A DNA stretch of 64,000 nucleotides, taken from JAXLWB01 sp046328715. GTDB lineage: Bacteria > Chloroflexota > Anaerolineae > Caldilineales > Caldilineaceae. The first letter of the stretch is position 1; the number at the start of each line of letters is the position of its first letter. Below, piece after piece: positions 26,329 through 35,721 of the stretch. Location: assembly GCA_046328715.1 (NCBI GenBank), contig JAXLWB010000027.1, positions 68,230 through 132,229 of the forward strand, read 5' to 3'. The notes beneath the pieces are model-generated. The model was not told the DNA's origin. It saw only the letters and a list, made by a program, of their open reading frames with translations, and did not search any database. Both the position numbers and the translations under genes were made by a program.

Positions 26329-29300
26329 ATGAATCACTTAAGATTTCGTCGCGGAACAGCTTGGATGAGTGTTTTGTTGGCACTTGTCCTCACAAGCGTG
26401 AGCATTGTTACGCCAAGCGCTCGAGCCGCAGTTCGTCCCCAAAATGCCACGCCAACCAGTGCGCCCACTCCCACAGTCGTAGCCAGCACAACGACCGATT
26501 CCTCTTCACAGTCCGTCATTGAACGCATTCGCCGCCGTAACAATACCTTGGTTGCGGGGGTGAAATTTGACTATCGCCCGTTTGGTTTTATCAATGATCA
26601 AGGGCGCGTCTCTGGTTTTGACATTGACTTAATTCGTGCAATGGCTGACCGCTGGGATATCGACGTTCAGTTTGTGCAAGTCACTTCCTCGAACGCTATA
26701 CAGGCGCTCGCCTCGGGAATTGTCGATATTGCGGCTGCCAGCATGGCCCATAAACAGGAGCGCGAAGAACAGATTGACTTTAGCCAGACCTACTTTTTGG
26801 ACGGTCAAAGTATTTTGGTGCGGCGTTATGCCGGTATCACGAATATTTTTGACCTAGACGGCCGTGTCGTAGCCGCAATTCAAGGTTCCACAGCAATTGC
26901 TCAGATTCAGGCCTACGCAGAAGCCAATGGCGTGAAGATCGAGGTGCTTCCTTTCCAGGAGCATCTACCTGCATTGGCTGCGCTTGCCGCAGGTCAAGTC
27001 GATGCGCTAACCAGCGATAGTGTTTTTCTGACACAAGCCGCCAAGGACAATCCTTCCTTTGCCGTAGTCGGCGGGCGTTTCACCAGTGAACCATATGGCT
27101 TAGGTGTACCCACCAACGATCCCTACTTCCGCAAACTCGTTGATGCGACTTTGCAACAACTCAAGCTCAACGGCGAATATGACCGTATCTACGAGAAATG
27201 GTTTGGAAGCGATATCCCCTATCCGGTCGAGATCACACCAGGACAATGGCCTTATACATTTGCAACTTCTCCGGTGACGATGACAACGCCATCCACGGCA
27301 GGCTACGACACGATTCGCCGCCGAGGAAAGTTGATCGCTGGCGTCAAGCTTGATCAGCCACCCTTCGGTGCTCTAGACAAACAGGGGGAAAATGTTGGCT
27401 TTGATGTTGATATCGCACGAGAGTTTGCTCGCCGTTGGCTAGGGGATACCGAAGCGGTCGAATTCGTGCGGGTCACCTCACAAAATCGTGTTCAATTGGT
27501 TGCTGGTGGCGAAGTAGATTTAGTTGCTGCAGCGTTACCTCGTACCTGGGAACAAGAAGAATCAATTGACTTTAGCCAGACCTATCTGGTAGACGGTCAA
27601 CGTCTATTGGTTTCTGCCAGCCGTGCCATTACTTCGTTACTGGATCTCGACAGTCAAACTATAGCCGTAATTAGCGGTTCGGGGACAGCCGACATTCTGA
27701 CCAAACAAGCCGCTAAACTTGGTGTACAGATTGATATTTTGCCCTTCCAGGAGTACCCAACTGCGTTGGCTGCACTCAAAGCCGGACAGGTGGCTGCATT
27801 GGCAGATGAGGAATATGTCCTTTCGCAATTTGCTGACCAGAACCCTGATTTGAGGGTAGTTGGGGATCGCCTTGCGTCTACTCCTTTGGCCATTGGCGTA
27901 CCCCTTTCCGATTCGCAGTTGCGCGATGCGGTCAATGTGACCCTGCAAGAGATGAAGGTAGACGGTACCTATGATGCCATCTTCAAAAAATGGTTTGGCA
28001 AGAATTCGATAACCTATCCTTTGGAGATTTGGCCAAGCTCCAGTACCGCCTTAGAGTTGCCAAGCCTTTTGCCAACCCCAACCAAAGAACCAACGGCCAC
28101 CGCCACTAACACGATTACCCCGACGAACACGGCAACAGCAACCGATACACCTACGATTACAGATACGCCTACGGAAACGGCGACTGCTACCGATACTGCG
28201 ACTGCGACTAAGACAGCTACACCGAAACCAACTGCCACGTCCACCGCAACGGATACAGCAACACCCAAACCGACGGCCACGGACACTGCGACCGCGACCA
28301 AAACGCCTACGCCGAAACCAACTGCCACGTCTACCGCAACGGATACAGCGACAGCAACAGCGACTGCCACTGCAACTGATACGGCTACACCGAAGCCAAC
28401 TGTAACCGCCACGGCAACCAATACAGCTACTGCGACTGCAACTAAGACGGCTACACCAAAATCGACAGCGACGTCTACTGCGACCGACACTCCGGTGCCA
28501 ACCAATACGGCCACGGTCACGGTAGAACCAACCGATACCGCAACGGTGCCTCCGACAGCGACGGAAACGCGTACTGCGACCAATACACCTGCGCCGACGG
28601 AGACAGCGACAGCCACTAAGACAGCCACTGCAACCGATACAGCTACCCCTGTGCCAACAGCAACGGCCACCGCAACAGCGACCGCTACACCGACCGATAC
28701 TGCCACGGCGACTGCGACTGCGACGGACACTGCTACCCCTGTGCCCACCGCAACTGCAACTGCCACGGACACGCCAACGGATACCGCCACGCCGACTGCA
28801 ACAGCGACTGCAACGGCAACCGATACTGCCACGGCAACTGCGACTGCGACAGCAACCGCTACGCCGACAGCAACTAATACCTTTACGCCGACCCCCACCC
28901 ATACGCCGACCCATACGTCGACGCCGACGAACACGTTGACACCAACCAATACACCGACGCCAACCATTACACCAACCGCTACGAACACGCCGACCCCGAC
29001 CAATACACCCGCTCTGGGCTATATCATTGTCCCGGATGGGATTAAGGTCAATGCTCGGGCTAGCGGCAACATTCTGGCCGATGTGTTAGAGGTGCTTGAT
29101 TCTGGTACGATGCTACCGACACTGGGGCGTAACGAGCAGGGGTATTGGGTCAAGGTGTTGCTCAAGGATGGACAAGAAGCTTGGGTCGGCTCGGAAGTGG
29201 TGATCATCAGCGATTTCGTCTTGAATCACTTGCCTGTCGTTGACAATCTACCGGTGGAGCCCGAGTCGACACCAGTTGTGATGCCAACTCCCACACCGGC

Positions 29301-29544
29301 TGCGAAGGCAACTGCGCCCAAGGAGCCGCGCAAACATGTGATCGCACCGGGCGATAGCTTGTGGAGTTTATCCGAGCGTTACTATGGGGATGGACGGTTC
29401 TGGCCCTTGATCTATGAAAATAACCGCGAGGTGATTGGCGATGAGCCGACCAGTTTGACCGTCGGCACTGAGTTATTGATTCCTGTTCTGCCCTCTCTAG
29501 GAAAGCGTGAACTGCTGGCTTTGGCTGCGAGTGTTCGCCGCTAG
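26329..29544 (+). CDS. two tandem solute-binding modules with TP-rich stalk, SH3b and LysM
   Basis: About 1071 residues from ATG 26329, chosen because it gives a basic n-region (HLRFRR) and a signal peptide ending SARA; an ATG at 26314 is the alternative. Numbered from 26314: module A about 70-305 and module B about 333-570, each starting LVAGVKFD/LIAGVKLD and containing GFDIDL/GFDVDI and IDFSQTY. They are joined by an EKWFG...PGQWPYTF linker that also occurs between modules 3 and 4 of the 1306-residue protein. Residues about 585-899 are a Thr/Ala/Pro stalk (TATATDT, TPKPTAT, TPTNTPT). Then an SH3b-like domain (901-965: VPDGIKVNARASGN...YWVKVLLKDGQEAWV) and LysM (about 1007-1060: HVIAPGDSLWSLSERYYGDG). 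LysM and SH3b usually bind cell-wall glycan or peptide, so this is probably a wall-anchored binding or sensing protein (inference). Confidence 0.88.
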   Translation: MNHLRFRRGTAWMSVLLALVLTSVSIVTPSARAAVRPQNATPTSAPTPTVVASTTTDSSSQSVIERIRRRNNTLVAGVKFDYRPFGFINDQGRVSGFDIDLIRAMADRWDIDVQFVQVTSSNAIQALASGIVDIAAASMAHKQEREEQIDFSQTYFLDGQSILVRRYAGITNIFDLDGRVVAAIQGSTAIAQIQAYAEANGVKIEVLPFQEHLPALAALAAGQVDALTSDSVFLTQAAKDNPSFAVVGGRFTSEPYGLGVPTNDPYFRKLVDATLQQLKLNGEYDRIYEKWFGSDIPYPVEITPGQWPYTFATSPVTMTTPSTAGYDTIRRRGKLIAGVKLDQPPFGALDKQGENVGFDVDIAREFARRWLGDTEAVEFVRVTSQNRVQLVAGGEVDLVAAALPRTWEQEESIDFSQTYLVDGQRLLVSASRAITSLLDLDSQTIAVISGSGTADILTKQAAKLGVQIDILPFQEYPTALAALKAGQVAALADEEYVLSQFADQNPDLRVVGDRLASTPLAIGVPLSDSQLRDAVNVTLQEMKVDGTYDAIFKKWFGKNSITYPLEIWPSSSTALELPSLLPTPTKEPTATATNTITPTNTATATDTPTITDTPTETATATDTATATKTATPKPTATSTATDTATPKPTATDTATATKTPTPKPTATSTATDTATATATATATDTATPKPTVTATATNTATATATKTATPKSTATSTATDTPVPTNTATVTVEPTDTATVPPTATETRTATNTPAPTETATATKTATATDTATPVPTATATATATATPTDTATATATATDTATPVPTATATATDTPTDTATPTATATATATDTATATATATATATPTATNTFTPTPTHTPTHTSTPTNTLTPTNTPTPTITPTATNTPTPTNTPALGYIIVPDGIKVNARASGNILADVLEVLDSGTMLPTLGRNEQGYWVKVLLKDGQEAWVGSEVVIISDFVLNHLPVVDNLPVEPESTPVVMPTPTPAAKATAPKEPRKHVIAPGDSLWSLSERYYGDGRFWPLIYENNREVIGDEPTSLTVGTELLIPVLPSLGKRELLALAASVRR
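28070..29010 (+). repeat. TP/TA-coding minisatellite
   Basis: About 940 bp of degenerate ACN-GCN / ACN-CCN repeats encoding the stalk; a prefix of six-to-twelve-base units (ACxGCxACx) recurs throughout. Prone to length change by slippage. Confidence 0.85.
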
Positions 29545-29596
29545 AGAATCATCGGCACGGTTGTTTTCGGATCAACACTTTTGTTATACAATGCGG

Positions 29597-29632
29597 GCGG
29601 GTGGAATTATCTCCACCCGCTCTGATTTTTTT
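29597..29632 (+). terminator. intrinsic terminator
   Basis: GCGGGTGGA (29597-29605) and TCCACCCGC (29612-29620) with 6-base loop, followed by TCTGATTTTTTT. It ends the two-module LysM gene. Confidence 0.85.
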
Positions 29633-29661
29633 CATCCCCTCATCTCCACGGAGACACAACT

Positions 29662-30978
29662 ATGCAACTCTTAGAACAGGTTCAATCACTCGATTTTCCT
29701 GGTCAACTGCCTGCAACCTTGCTGCAAGTAGATCAGCGGTTCGATGCACCTAAAGTTGAACATATTCCAACCGCAGTCAAACACGCGCTGGAATCGAGCG
29801 GTATCCTTGCCCGTATGAAAGCTGGAGCGACGGTGGCGGTCGGTGCAGGCAGTCGCGGTATTGCCAACCTGCCGATCATCGTGAAAGCTGCCATCGACAC
29901 CTTGCGTGCTGCTGGCATGAAACCCTATGTCGTTCCTGTGATGGGTAGCCACGGCGGTGCCACTGCCGAAGGACAAACCGACATGCTGGCCCAACTGGGT
30001 GTGACACAGCAGAGTGTCGGCGCAGAAATCCGCGCAACCATGGCCGTCCGCCAGATCGGGCAAATCCCTGATGGCCCTGCCCTCTATCAAGGTGAAGACT
30101 CAATCGGTGCCGATCATGTGCTGCTGGTCAGCCGCATCAAGCCGCATACCGACTTCCGCTCTCATCTGGAAAGTGGCCCAGCCAAGATGTCGGTAATCGG
30201 GTTGGGCAAACAAAAGGGCGCAGAGATCATGCACTCCGGAGGCAGCCCCAACTTTCAACGTTATCTGGCACCTGCCGCCCGCATTTATGAGACCAATACT
30301 AACTTGGTAGGTGCACTGGGCATTGTTGAGAACGCCTATGACGAAACAGCGGAGATCGTAGGCCTGCTGAGTAGTGAAATCGGCCTGGAGAAAGAAGCCA
30401 AACTGCTCGAAAAGGCCAAGTCACTGATGGCGAGCCTGCCCTTCCCCGAGATTGACCTGCTGGTGCTCAAAGAGATCGGCAAAAATATCAGCGGCACAGG
30501 GATGGACACAAACATTATTTCCCGCCTCAACATCCCACGCCAGCCGGAGAATTTTGGCAACGTCGATGTGGCTGTGATCACTGTGCTTGACCTGACCAAA
30601 GAAACGCATGGTAATGCCACCGGTATGGGGTTGGCCAATGTAACCACTGGCAGAGTCTTGAATCAGATCGACTGGCGTGCCACCTACATGAATGTCATGA
30701 CCTCCGGCATTTGGGGCATGACCCGTGGCCACATGCCGTTAGTGCTGCCGGATGATAAACGAGCACTCAAAGTATCGGTGCGCGGCTGTGCCATGCCCGA
30801 CGAAAAGGTGCGGATGACCTTTATTCAGAACACGCTCATGCTCGAACACTTCTTTGTCAGCCCCAATCTGCGCGCCGAAGTTCAGGCGCATCCTCGTCTG
30901 AAGATCGTTGGCGAAGTGCCGCTGGCATTTGATAGTTGTGGAATGATGGTTTCGCCGTGGAGGATGGAAGAGAAGTGA
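29662..30978 (+). CDS. LarA-like (lactate-racemase-domain) protein
   Basis: 438 residues. The N-terminal half has the Rossmann-like VAVGAGSRGIANLPIIVKA and PYVVPVMGSHGGATAEGQ stretches typical of LarA-superfamily proteins, whose founding member uses a nickel-pincer nucleotide to racemise lactate. A HTDF segment (SRIKPHTDFR) and further GxxH-like positions could be cofactor ligands, but I cannot confirm them by eye. The substrate is unknown; neighbours (FadR-type regulator, hydantoinase) suggest a hydroxy acid in the catabolic island. It converges on the GntR gene over a word-repeat hairpin. GGAGA precedes ATG 29662. LarA assignment is likely; any racemase or epimerase activity is inference. 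Confidence 0.7.
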   Translation: MQLLEQVQSLDFPGQLPATLLQVDQRFDAPKVEHIPTAVKHALESSGILARMKAGATVAVGAGSRGIANLPIIVKAAIDTLRAAGMKPYVVPVMGSHGGATAEGQTDMLAQLGVTQQSVGAEIRATMAVRQIGQIPDGPALYQGEDSIGADHVLLVSRIKPHTDFRSHLESGPAKMSVIGLGKQKGAEIMHSGGSPNFQRYLAPAARIYETNTNLVGALGIVENAYDETAEIVGLLSSEIGLEKEAKLLEKAKSLMASLPFPEIDLLVLKEIGKNISGTGMDTNIISRLNIPRQPENFGNVDVAVITVLDLTKETHGNATGMGLANVTTGRVLNQIDWRATYMNVMTSGIWGMTRGHMPLVLPDDKRALKVSVRGCAMPDEKVRMTFIQNTLMLEHFFVSPNLRAEVQAHPRLKIVGEVPLAFDSCGMMVSPWRMEEK

Positions 30979-30980
30979 GG

Positions 30981-31086
30981 AATGAAACGTGACTCGTGAT
31001 GCGTGAAGTAATGATCCTATCGCTTCGTTTATAAACAAGAGCGGGATGGAGATAATCTGCAACTCACGCATCATGTTTCACGTTTC
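30981..31086. repeat. GAAACGTGA/TGATGCGTGA-word hairpin
   Basis: Left arm 30984-31009 and right arm 31062-31086 pair over about 25 bases with a few mismatches. It spans the end of the convergent GntR gene, whose last codons fall in the right arm. Confidence 0.6.
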
Positions 31087-31766
31087 AAAAACAACTCCGC
31101 CTTTGCCCGCACCGTTTGCAAATGGTTGATCATCGCCTGACGTGCTTGTTGGCTGTCACGTGCTTCAATTGCTACTAGTACGCTCCGTTGTCCTGGCAAA
31201 AGCTGTGGATCATTGGTGCTGACATAGCGCATCTCGCGCAGCAGATCGGCCACGCTATCGATCAGATCGACCAGGATGGGATTGCCAGTGGCGATCACGA
31301 TCTGGCGGTGAAATTCGACGTCAGCCCGCACTAAGCCAGGTCGGTCTTTCTGCTGCGCACTGATCGCAACTTGGTCGGCCCAATAGCGCATCTTGTCGAT
31401 CTGCTCCAGCGTAGCCCGCTCTGCCGCTCGCCCCGCCGCCTCGACCTCGATCATCTCACGCAGCTCGAAGAGATTGCGCAAGGTGTTGTGATCGCTTACC
31501 ACGTGTGGTGCCAGGGCCGCCAACAACGGCTCGCTGCTTGGCTCCTTGACATAGGTTCCGCTGCCTGCCCGTGCCTCCAGTAATCCCAATGTGACCAGCC
31601 GCCCCAACGCAGCACGAATCGAGGTTCGGCTCACCTTGAGTTGCTCCGCCAGTTGTCGTTCGCCCGGCAGTCGGTCCCCAGGCGCATACTTTTTATCTCG
31701 GACCATCTGGATGATTGATGCAACGGCGTCGTCGGAGATGGTGTTGCGGGCGGAAGGAGTCAGCAT
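31071..31766 (-). CDS. GntR-family regulator, FadR subfamily
   Basis: 231 residues. The N-terminal winged helix-turn-helix matches GntR (PGDRLPGERQLAEQLKVSRTSIRAALGRLVTLGLLEARAGSGTYV). The C-terminal all-helical FCD domain follows (LFELREMIEVEAAGRAAERA, DVEFHRQIVIATGN, with Asp and His positions that bind metal or carboxylate ligands in known members). It sits divergent from nothing and is 76 bp upstream of hyuA's 3' end on the same strand. A FadR-type palindrome at 60351-60365 in front of the xdh operon is a candidate target. No such palindrome is visible next to its own start. Confidence 0.92.
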   Translation of the reverse strand: MLTPSARNTISDDAVASIIQMVRDKKYAPGDRLPGERQLAEQLKVSRTSIRAALGRLVTLGLLEARAGSGTYVKEPSSEPLLAALAPHVVSDHNTLRNLFELREMIEVEAAGRAAERATLEQIDKMRYWADQVAISAQQKDRPGLVRADVEFHRQIVIATGNPILVDLIDSVADLLREMRYVSTNDPQLLPGQRSVLVAIEARDSQQARQAMINHLQTVRAKAELFLKRET

Positions 31767-31770
31767 GTGA

Positions 31771-31836
31771 GAGAATGGAGATTAGATATTGAGAGATGAG
31801 GAGATTATAGCGCCAATCTCTCTCTCTCAATATCCA
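31771..31836. repeat. GAGATT-word hairpin
   Basis: GAGATTAGATATTGAGAG-type words (31778-31806) followed by AATCTCTCTCTCTCAATATC (31815-31834). Related words occur at 34620, 40491 and 57171. Confidence 0.6.
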
Positions 31837-31842
31837 GAAAAT

Positions 31843-33264
31843 TTACAATACCGGTGCGTGTGTTGATCGGCGCAGATACGTTCCGCTGCCCGCTTTCCCA
31901 AACCATTGATCGCCCTCTACGAGCAATTCACCGCGGCGGTAGACTCGTTCGGGCCAGGCGCTTATGGGCATGCCTTCGTAGAGATTGTAGTCGGTGCGCT
32001 GGCGAGAAAGGGCAACGCCCATTGTCTTGTCCACATTCGCATCCCAGATCACAATGTCAGCATCGGCTCCAACTGCCAGTGTTCCTTTGCGTGGATAGAG
32101 GCCAAAGATCTTGGCTGGATTGGTGCAACACAACTCGACCAGCCGATTGAGCGAAACCCTCCCTGTCTTTACGCCATAACTCCATAAAATCGGCATCCGG
32201 TCGCCAATCCCTGGTACGCCGTTTGGAATCAAAGTGAAATTATCACGGCCCAACTCTTTGCCTGGTTGCGAAAATGGCTTGCCTTCGTATTCAATTGGCT
32301 GAGTACCATCAAACAAGAAGGGGCAATGGTCCGTCCCCACCACTTGCAGATTGCCTTTGCTCAGTGCTCCCCACAAAAATTCGTTGTCGCTGGCGCTGCG
32401 CATCGGCGGCGAACAGATCCACTTGGCCCCATCGCTCCGGCGCAGATGGTCCAGCGAGAAGAAGAGATACTGCGGGCAAGTTTCACCCATCACTGGAAAG
32501 CCACGTGCCCGACCATACATCAACTGCTCCACCGAAGATTGGCAGGTCATGTGGACAACGTAGAGTGGCGCACCCGCCGTGGCGGCCAGGGCAATTGCCC
32601 GCATCGTCGCCTCTGCCTCCAACCAGTGTGGACGGGTGAGCGCGTGCCATTCGTTGCTCAAATGGCCCTTGCGCAGTGCATCATTGATCAGAATGTCAAT
32701 TGCATCGCCATTCTCGGCGTGCACCATCGTCAACATGCCATGTTCAGCCGTGCGTTGCAGTACTTGCAAGAGCGTCGTGTCATCTACTTGCAGCCGCCCC
32801 TTGTAGGCCAGCAACAGCTTAATTGTGGTCACCCCCTCGGCGGCCATCTGCGGGATCTCATCGATCACTGCCGGAGTTGGATCGCTCAGGGTGACGTGCA
32901 GTCCATAGTCGATCACTGCCTTGTCGTTTGCCTTGTTCCACCAGGTTTCCACACTCTGGCGCAGTGATCCGCCCTTGCTCTGCCCGGTAAAATCGATGTG
33001 ACAAGTCGTGCCACCAAAGGCTGCCGCTTTGTGACCTGTGTAAAAATCATCGGACGAGCAAGTGCCCATCATTGGCAGTTCGAGATGGGTGTGGACATCG
33101 ATGCCGCCGGGCAGAACGAAGCGATTGCTGGCATCGACCGTCTGCGCATCTTCACAGACGAGATCGTTGCCAATCTGAGCGATCTTCTCGCCGTCAATCA
33201 GCAAATCTGCCTGGAAGGTATCCGATGCTGTAACCAATGTACCGTGTTTTATCAATGTTTTCAT
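31843..33264 (-). CDS. hyuA: dihydropyrimidinase / D-hydantoinase
   Basis: About 473 residues of the amidohydrolase superfamily. Metal ligands HTHLE, the carboxylated lysine in TIKLLLAYKG, VHAENGD, YVVHMTC and VGTDHCPF are all in place, so a binuclear zinc site is expected. It hydrolyses the ring of dihydropyrimidines or 5-substituted hydantoins; the E. coli homologue hyuA lies in the yge cluster. I prefer ATG 33264 over GTG 33282. Downstream are the GntR gene and, upstream, threonine synthase. In this island it probably opens a hydantoin-like product of purine breakdown (inference). Confidence 0.92.
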   Translation of the reverse strand: MKTLIKHGTLVTASDTFQADLLIDGEKIAQIGNDLVCEDAQTVDASNRFVLPGGIDVHTHLELPMMGTCSSDDFYTGHKAAAFGGTTCHIDFTGQSKGGSLRQSVETWWNKANDKAVIDYGLHVTLSDPTPAVIDEIPQMAAEGVTTIKLLLAYKGRLQVDDTTLLQVLQRTAEHGMLTMVHAENGDAIDILINDALRKGHLSNEWHALTRPHWLEAEATMRAIALAATAGAPLYVVHMTCQSSVEQLMYGRARGFPVMGETCPQYLFFSLDHLRRSDGAKWICSPPMRSASDNEFLWGALSKGNLQVVGTDHCPFLFDGTQPIEYEGKPFSQPGKELGRDNFTLIPNGVPGIGDRMPILWSYGVKTGRVSLNRLVELCCTNPAKIFGLYPRKGTLAVGADADIVIWDANVDKTMGVALSRQRTDYNLYEGMPISAWPERVYRRGELLVEGDQWFGKAGSGTYLRRSTHAPVL

Positions 33265-33279
33265 ATCATCACTCGTTCC

Positions 33280-33319
33280 CACGCTCAGCGTGGGAATGCA
33301 GTCCAGACGCTCTAGCGTC
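33280..33319. repeat. two short palindromes
   Basis: CCCACGCT-C-AGCGTGGG (33280-33296) and GACGCTCTAGCGTC (33306-33319), side by side just upstream of hyuA; they could form tandem hairpins. Confidence 0.6.
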
Positions 33320-33341
33320 CCGTTCTCAGCGCAATCTCAGC

Positions 33342-34617
33342 CTATACCAATCGCTTCAACGCCTGCAAACTTGGCTCTACCAACGTCGCCTCTCCTGTCG
33401 CCCGCATCGCCGACTTGACATCCTTCAGCCCGTTCCCCGTCACTACCACGACCACAGACTCAGCCTCGCCGATCATTCCTTGCCCTACCGCTTTGACTAG
33501 GCCAGCATAGCCGGTCGCCCCAGCAGGTTCGGCAAAGACGGCTGCACTGCGAGCTAAGTTGCGCATCGCCTCCAGGATTTCCTCATCCGTGACAGTGAGG
33601 TAAGCGCCCTTGGTTTGAGTCGCAGCCCGTACACCACGCACCCCATCGCGGCAACCCAACCGAAATGCTGTCAGCAATCGTCTCGGCAGGACATTGAATG
33701 ATCTCTTCGTTACCACGTTTCCACGCTTCGTAGACGGCAGGCGAACCCTCGGCCTGAACACCATAAACCCGTGGCATTTTCTCGATCCAGCCAAGCGCCA
33801 GCAGATCCTTGAAACCCTTGTGGATGCCACTGATAATATTGCCATCACCGACCGAGACAAAGACGCAATCTGGAACCAGCCAATGATTATCAGGCCGGGC
33901 TGCTTGAGACTGTGTAAATTGTTCGGCGATCTCGAAGGCCGCCGTCTTTTTCCCTTCGACCGTAAATGGATTATATCCTGTGCTCCGGCAATACCAGCCA
34001 AATTCGTGCGCGGCCTGTAAGGAGAGATCGACTGCATCGTCGTAGCTGCCTTGCACCAGGAAGACCCTGGCTCCGTACATCAACAACTGCGCCACCTTGG
34101 CCTGCGGCGCTGTATGCGGCACAAAGATCACGGTCGGAATCGGCACACTAGCTGCCATTCCTGCCAACGCTGCCGCTGCATTACCCGACGAGGCAGTCGT
34201 GATGATCTGCTCCGCTCCACCGACCATCAGCGAACGGGCCACCACCACCGACGACGCCCGATCCTTGAATGATGCCGTCGGATTGCGACCATCGTCTTTG
34301 ATAAAGAGGCGACCAGGCTGCAATCCAAGCGGTTTAGCCAATCGGTCAGCCTGATAAAGCGGCGTGCCACCCGCATTGCGCAACGGTGTGCCAGCAAACC
34401 CTGGATCCTCAACTGGCAAGAGTGGCAGATAGCGCCACAGCGAACGATCTTTCGAGTTTGTGATCGATTGAACTGAACTCTGCCGTCCAATCGCCGCATA
34501 GTCAAGCAACACTTCTAAATTGCCGCTGTCGCCATGCTTGGGGCAGACATAGGTCACTTCGTCGGGCGCATATTCCGCCCCACAGAGGGTACATTTGTAA
34601 GCGAGAAAGGGAATCAT
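33342..34617 (-). pseudogene. thrC: threonine synthase-like PLP enzyme with one frameshift
   Basis: Frame one (34617 down to about 33650) covers an N-terminal zinc-ribbon-like part (CTLCGAEY...CPKHG), the PLP-lysine motif NPTASFKDRASS, SSGNAAAALAGMAA and VSVGDGNIISGIHKGF. After ISVGLPR the frame changes. Adding one base at about 33646-33652 joins it to DGVRGVRAATQTKGAYLTVTDEE and a normal C-terminus ending at 33342, giving about 425 residues. Known reaction: O-phosphohomoserine to threonine. Within this catabolic island, close relatives acting on diaminopropionate or similar substrates are a possibility. As written the product would lose about the last 100 residues. A true lesion or a sequence error. 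Confidence 0.85.
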
Positions 34618-34619
34618 AG

Positions 34620-34702
34620 TGAGATGGGGAGATGGGGAGATGAGGAGATGAGGTGATAAGGTGTTTTCTCCCTACCTCCCCACTTCCCTATCTCCCCATC
34701 CA
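34620..34702. repeat. GAGATGGG-word hairpin
   Basis: GAGATGGGGAGATGGGGAGA-type array (34621-34660) followed by complementary CTCCCTACCTCCCC and CTATCTCCCCATC units (34669-34700). The same word appears in frame in the xdh Mo-subunit gene at 63193-63215. Confidence 0.7.
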
Positions 34703-34704
34703 TT

Positions 34705-35703
34705 CTATTCTTGTGCAAACGCATCAATCATCAAATACGGGTCGCTCATCGGATAGAGGATCGGGCAGGTGGCACCGCGCTTCAGATATTCCTGCACTTT
34801 GGCGCGTGCTTCATCGGGTGTGCCGGTGGCGGAAATCTTGAGCACAAAGTCGTCGGGCACAAACTGCATCGCCTCGTGGATCTGCTCTTTGGTGGCTGGC
34901 CAGCCGAGAATCGATTGCACCTTGGTCACCACATCCTGACTCACACCTGATGCCTTAGCAATATGCGGTTGCTGGGCCAGGTATTGGGTGAGCAGCACCT
35001 TGGCATCCTCAATCGCCTTTTTGCGATCATGGTTGACCGAGCAGACCACCAACTGCGGACGATCCAGATCTTCGACCCGGCGGCCTGCCTTCTTCGCCCC
35101 TTTGTCGAGCAACTCCAGCGCCCGATCATTGTATTCGGGCGGCACACAGTAGTTGAGCACGCAGCCATCGGAGATCTCGCCGGTTAACTCCATCATTTGG
35201 TCGCCGGTAGCGCCGATCATGATCGGAATGTTGCGCGGCTCGCGGCGACCGTGGACGACATCCAATTCGATGCCAGTGACATGATGAAACTCGCCGTGGA
35301 AGGTGACATTTTCCATGTTGAGCAGGCGGCGCATCACTTCAACTGTCTCGCGCATGGCAAGCAGCGGTTTGCGCCGTTCGATGCCGACATTCTTGGCCAG
35401 CGGATCCCACCAGGCACCGATGCCGCAAATGACGCGGTTGGGGGCCAGGTCGTCGAGCGTGAGGAAGGTGGCGGCGAGCAAACCAATGTTGCGCGTCCAG
35501 TTGTTGATCACGCCGGAGCCGACTTTGAGTGTCTTGGTGGTTGCCGCAAAGGCCGCCATTGGCACAATGGCGTCGCGCACCAGGCGACTCTCCGCCTGCC
35601 AAACTGCTTCAAACCCCTTACTCTCAGCATACTGGGCAATCTTCATCCCATCCTGCAAGGAGTGGGCGTCTTGTAGATAGAGGGCGACACGTTGGTTGGA
35701 CAT
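34705..35703 (-). CDS. LLM-class (F420-dependent) oxidoreductase
   Basis: About 332 residues, bacterial-luciferase-like fold: VALYLQDAHSLQDGMKIAQYAESKGFEAVWQAESRLVRDAIVPMAAFAATTKTLKVGSGV, TFLTLDDLAPNRVICGIGAWWDP and PIMIGATGDQMMELTGEISDG resemble methylene-H4MPT reductase and F420-dependent dehydrogenases. AAAGGAGATTATC directly before ATG 35703 decides the start; a longer in-frame start at 35784 would translate the TACGAAATACG repeat. The adjacent F420-NADP reductase gene overlaps the repeat and supports F420 as cofactor. Substrate unknown; a link to pyrimidine or purine ring reduction is inference only. Confidence 0.88.
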   Translation of the reverse strand: MSNQRVALYLQDAHSLQDGMKIAQYAESKGFEAVWQAESRLVRDAIVPMAAFAATTKTLKVGSGVINNWTRNIGLLAATFLTLDDLAPNRVICGIGAWWDPLAKNVGIERRKPLLAMRETVEVMRRLLNMENVTFHGEFHHVTGIELDVVHGRREPRNIPIMIGATGDQMMELTGEISDGCVLNYCVPPEYNDRALELLDKGAKKAGRRVEDLDRPQLVVCSVNHDRKKAIEDAKVLLTQYLAQQPHIAKASGVSQDVVTKVQSILGWPATKEQIHEAMQFVPDDFVLKISATGTPDEARAKVQEYLKRGATCPILYPMSDPYLMIDAFAQE

Positions 35704-35721
35704 GATAATCTCCTTTTCGGT

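Noticed and set aside
28014..29003. Long minus-strand open frame of Val/Ala/Gly repeats opposite the TP stalk
   Set aside because: It is the antisense reading of the ACN/GCN minisatellite, with no start signal or folded domain; the plus-strand reading belongs to a protein with clear flanking domains.
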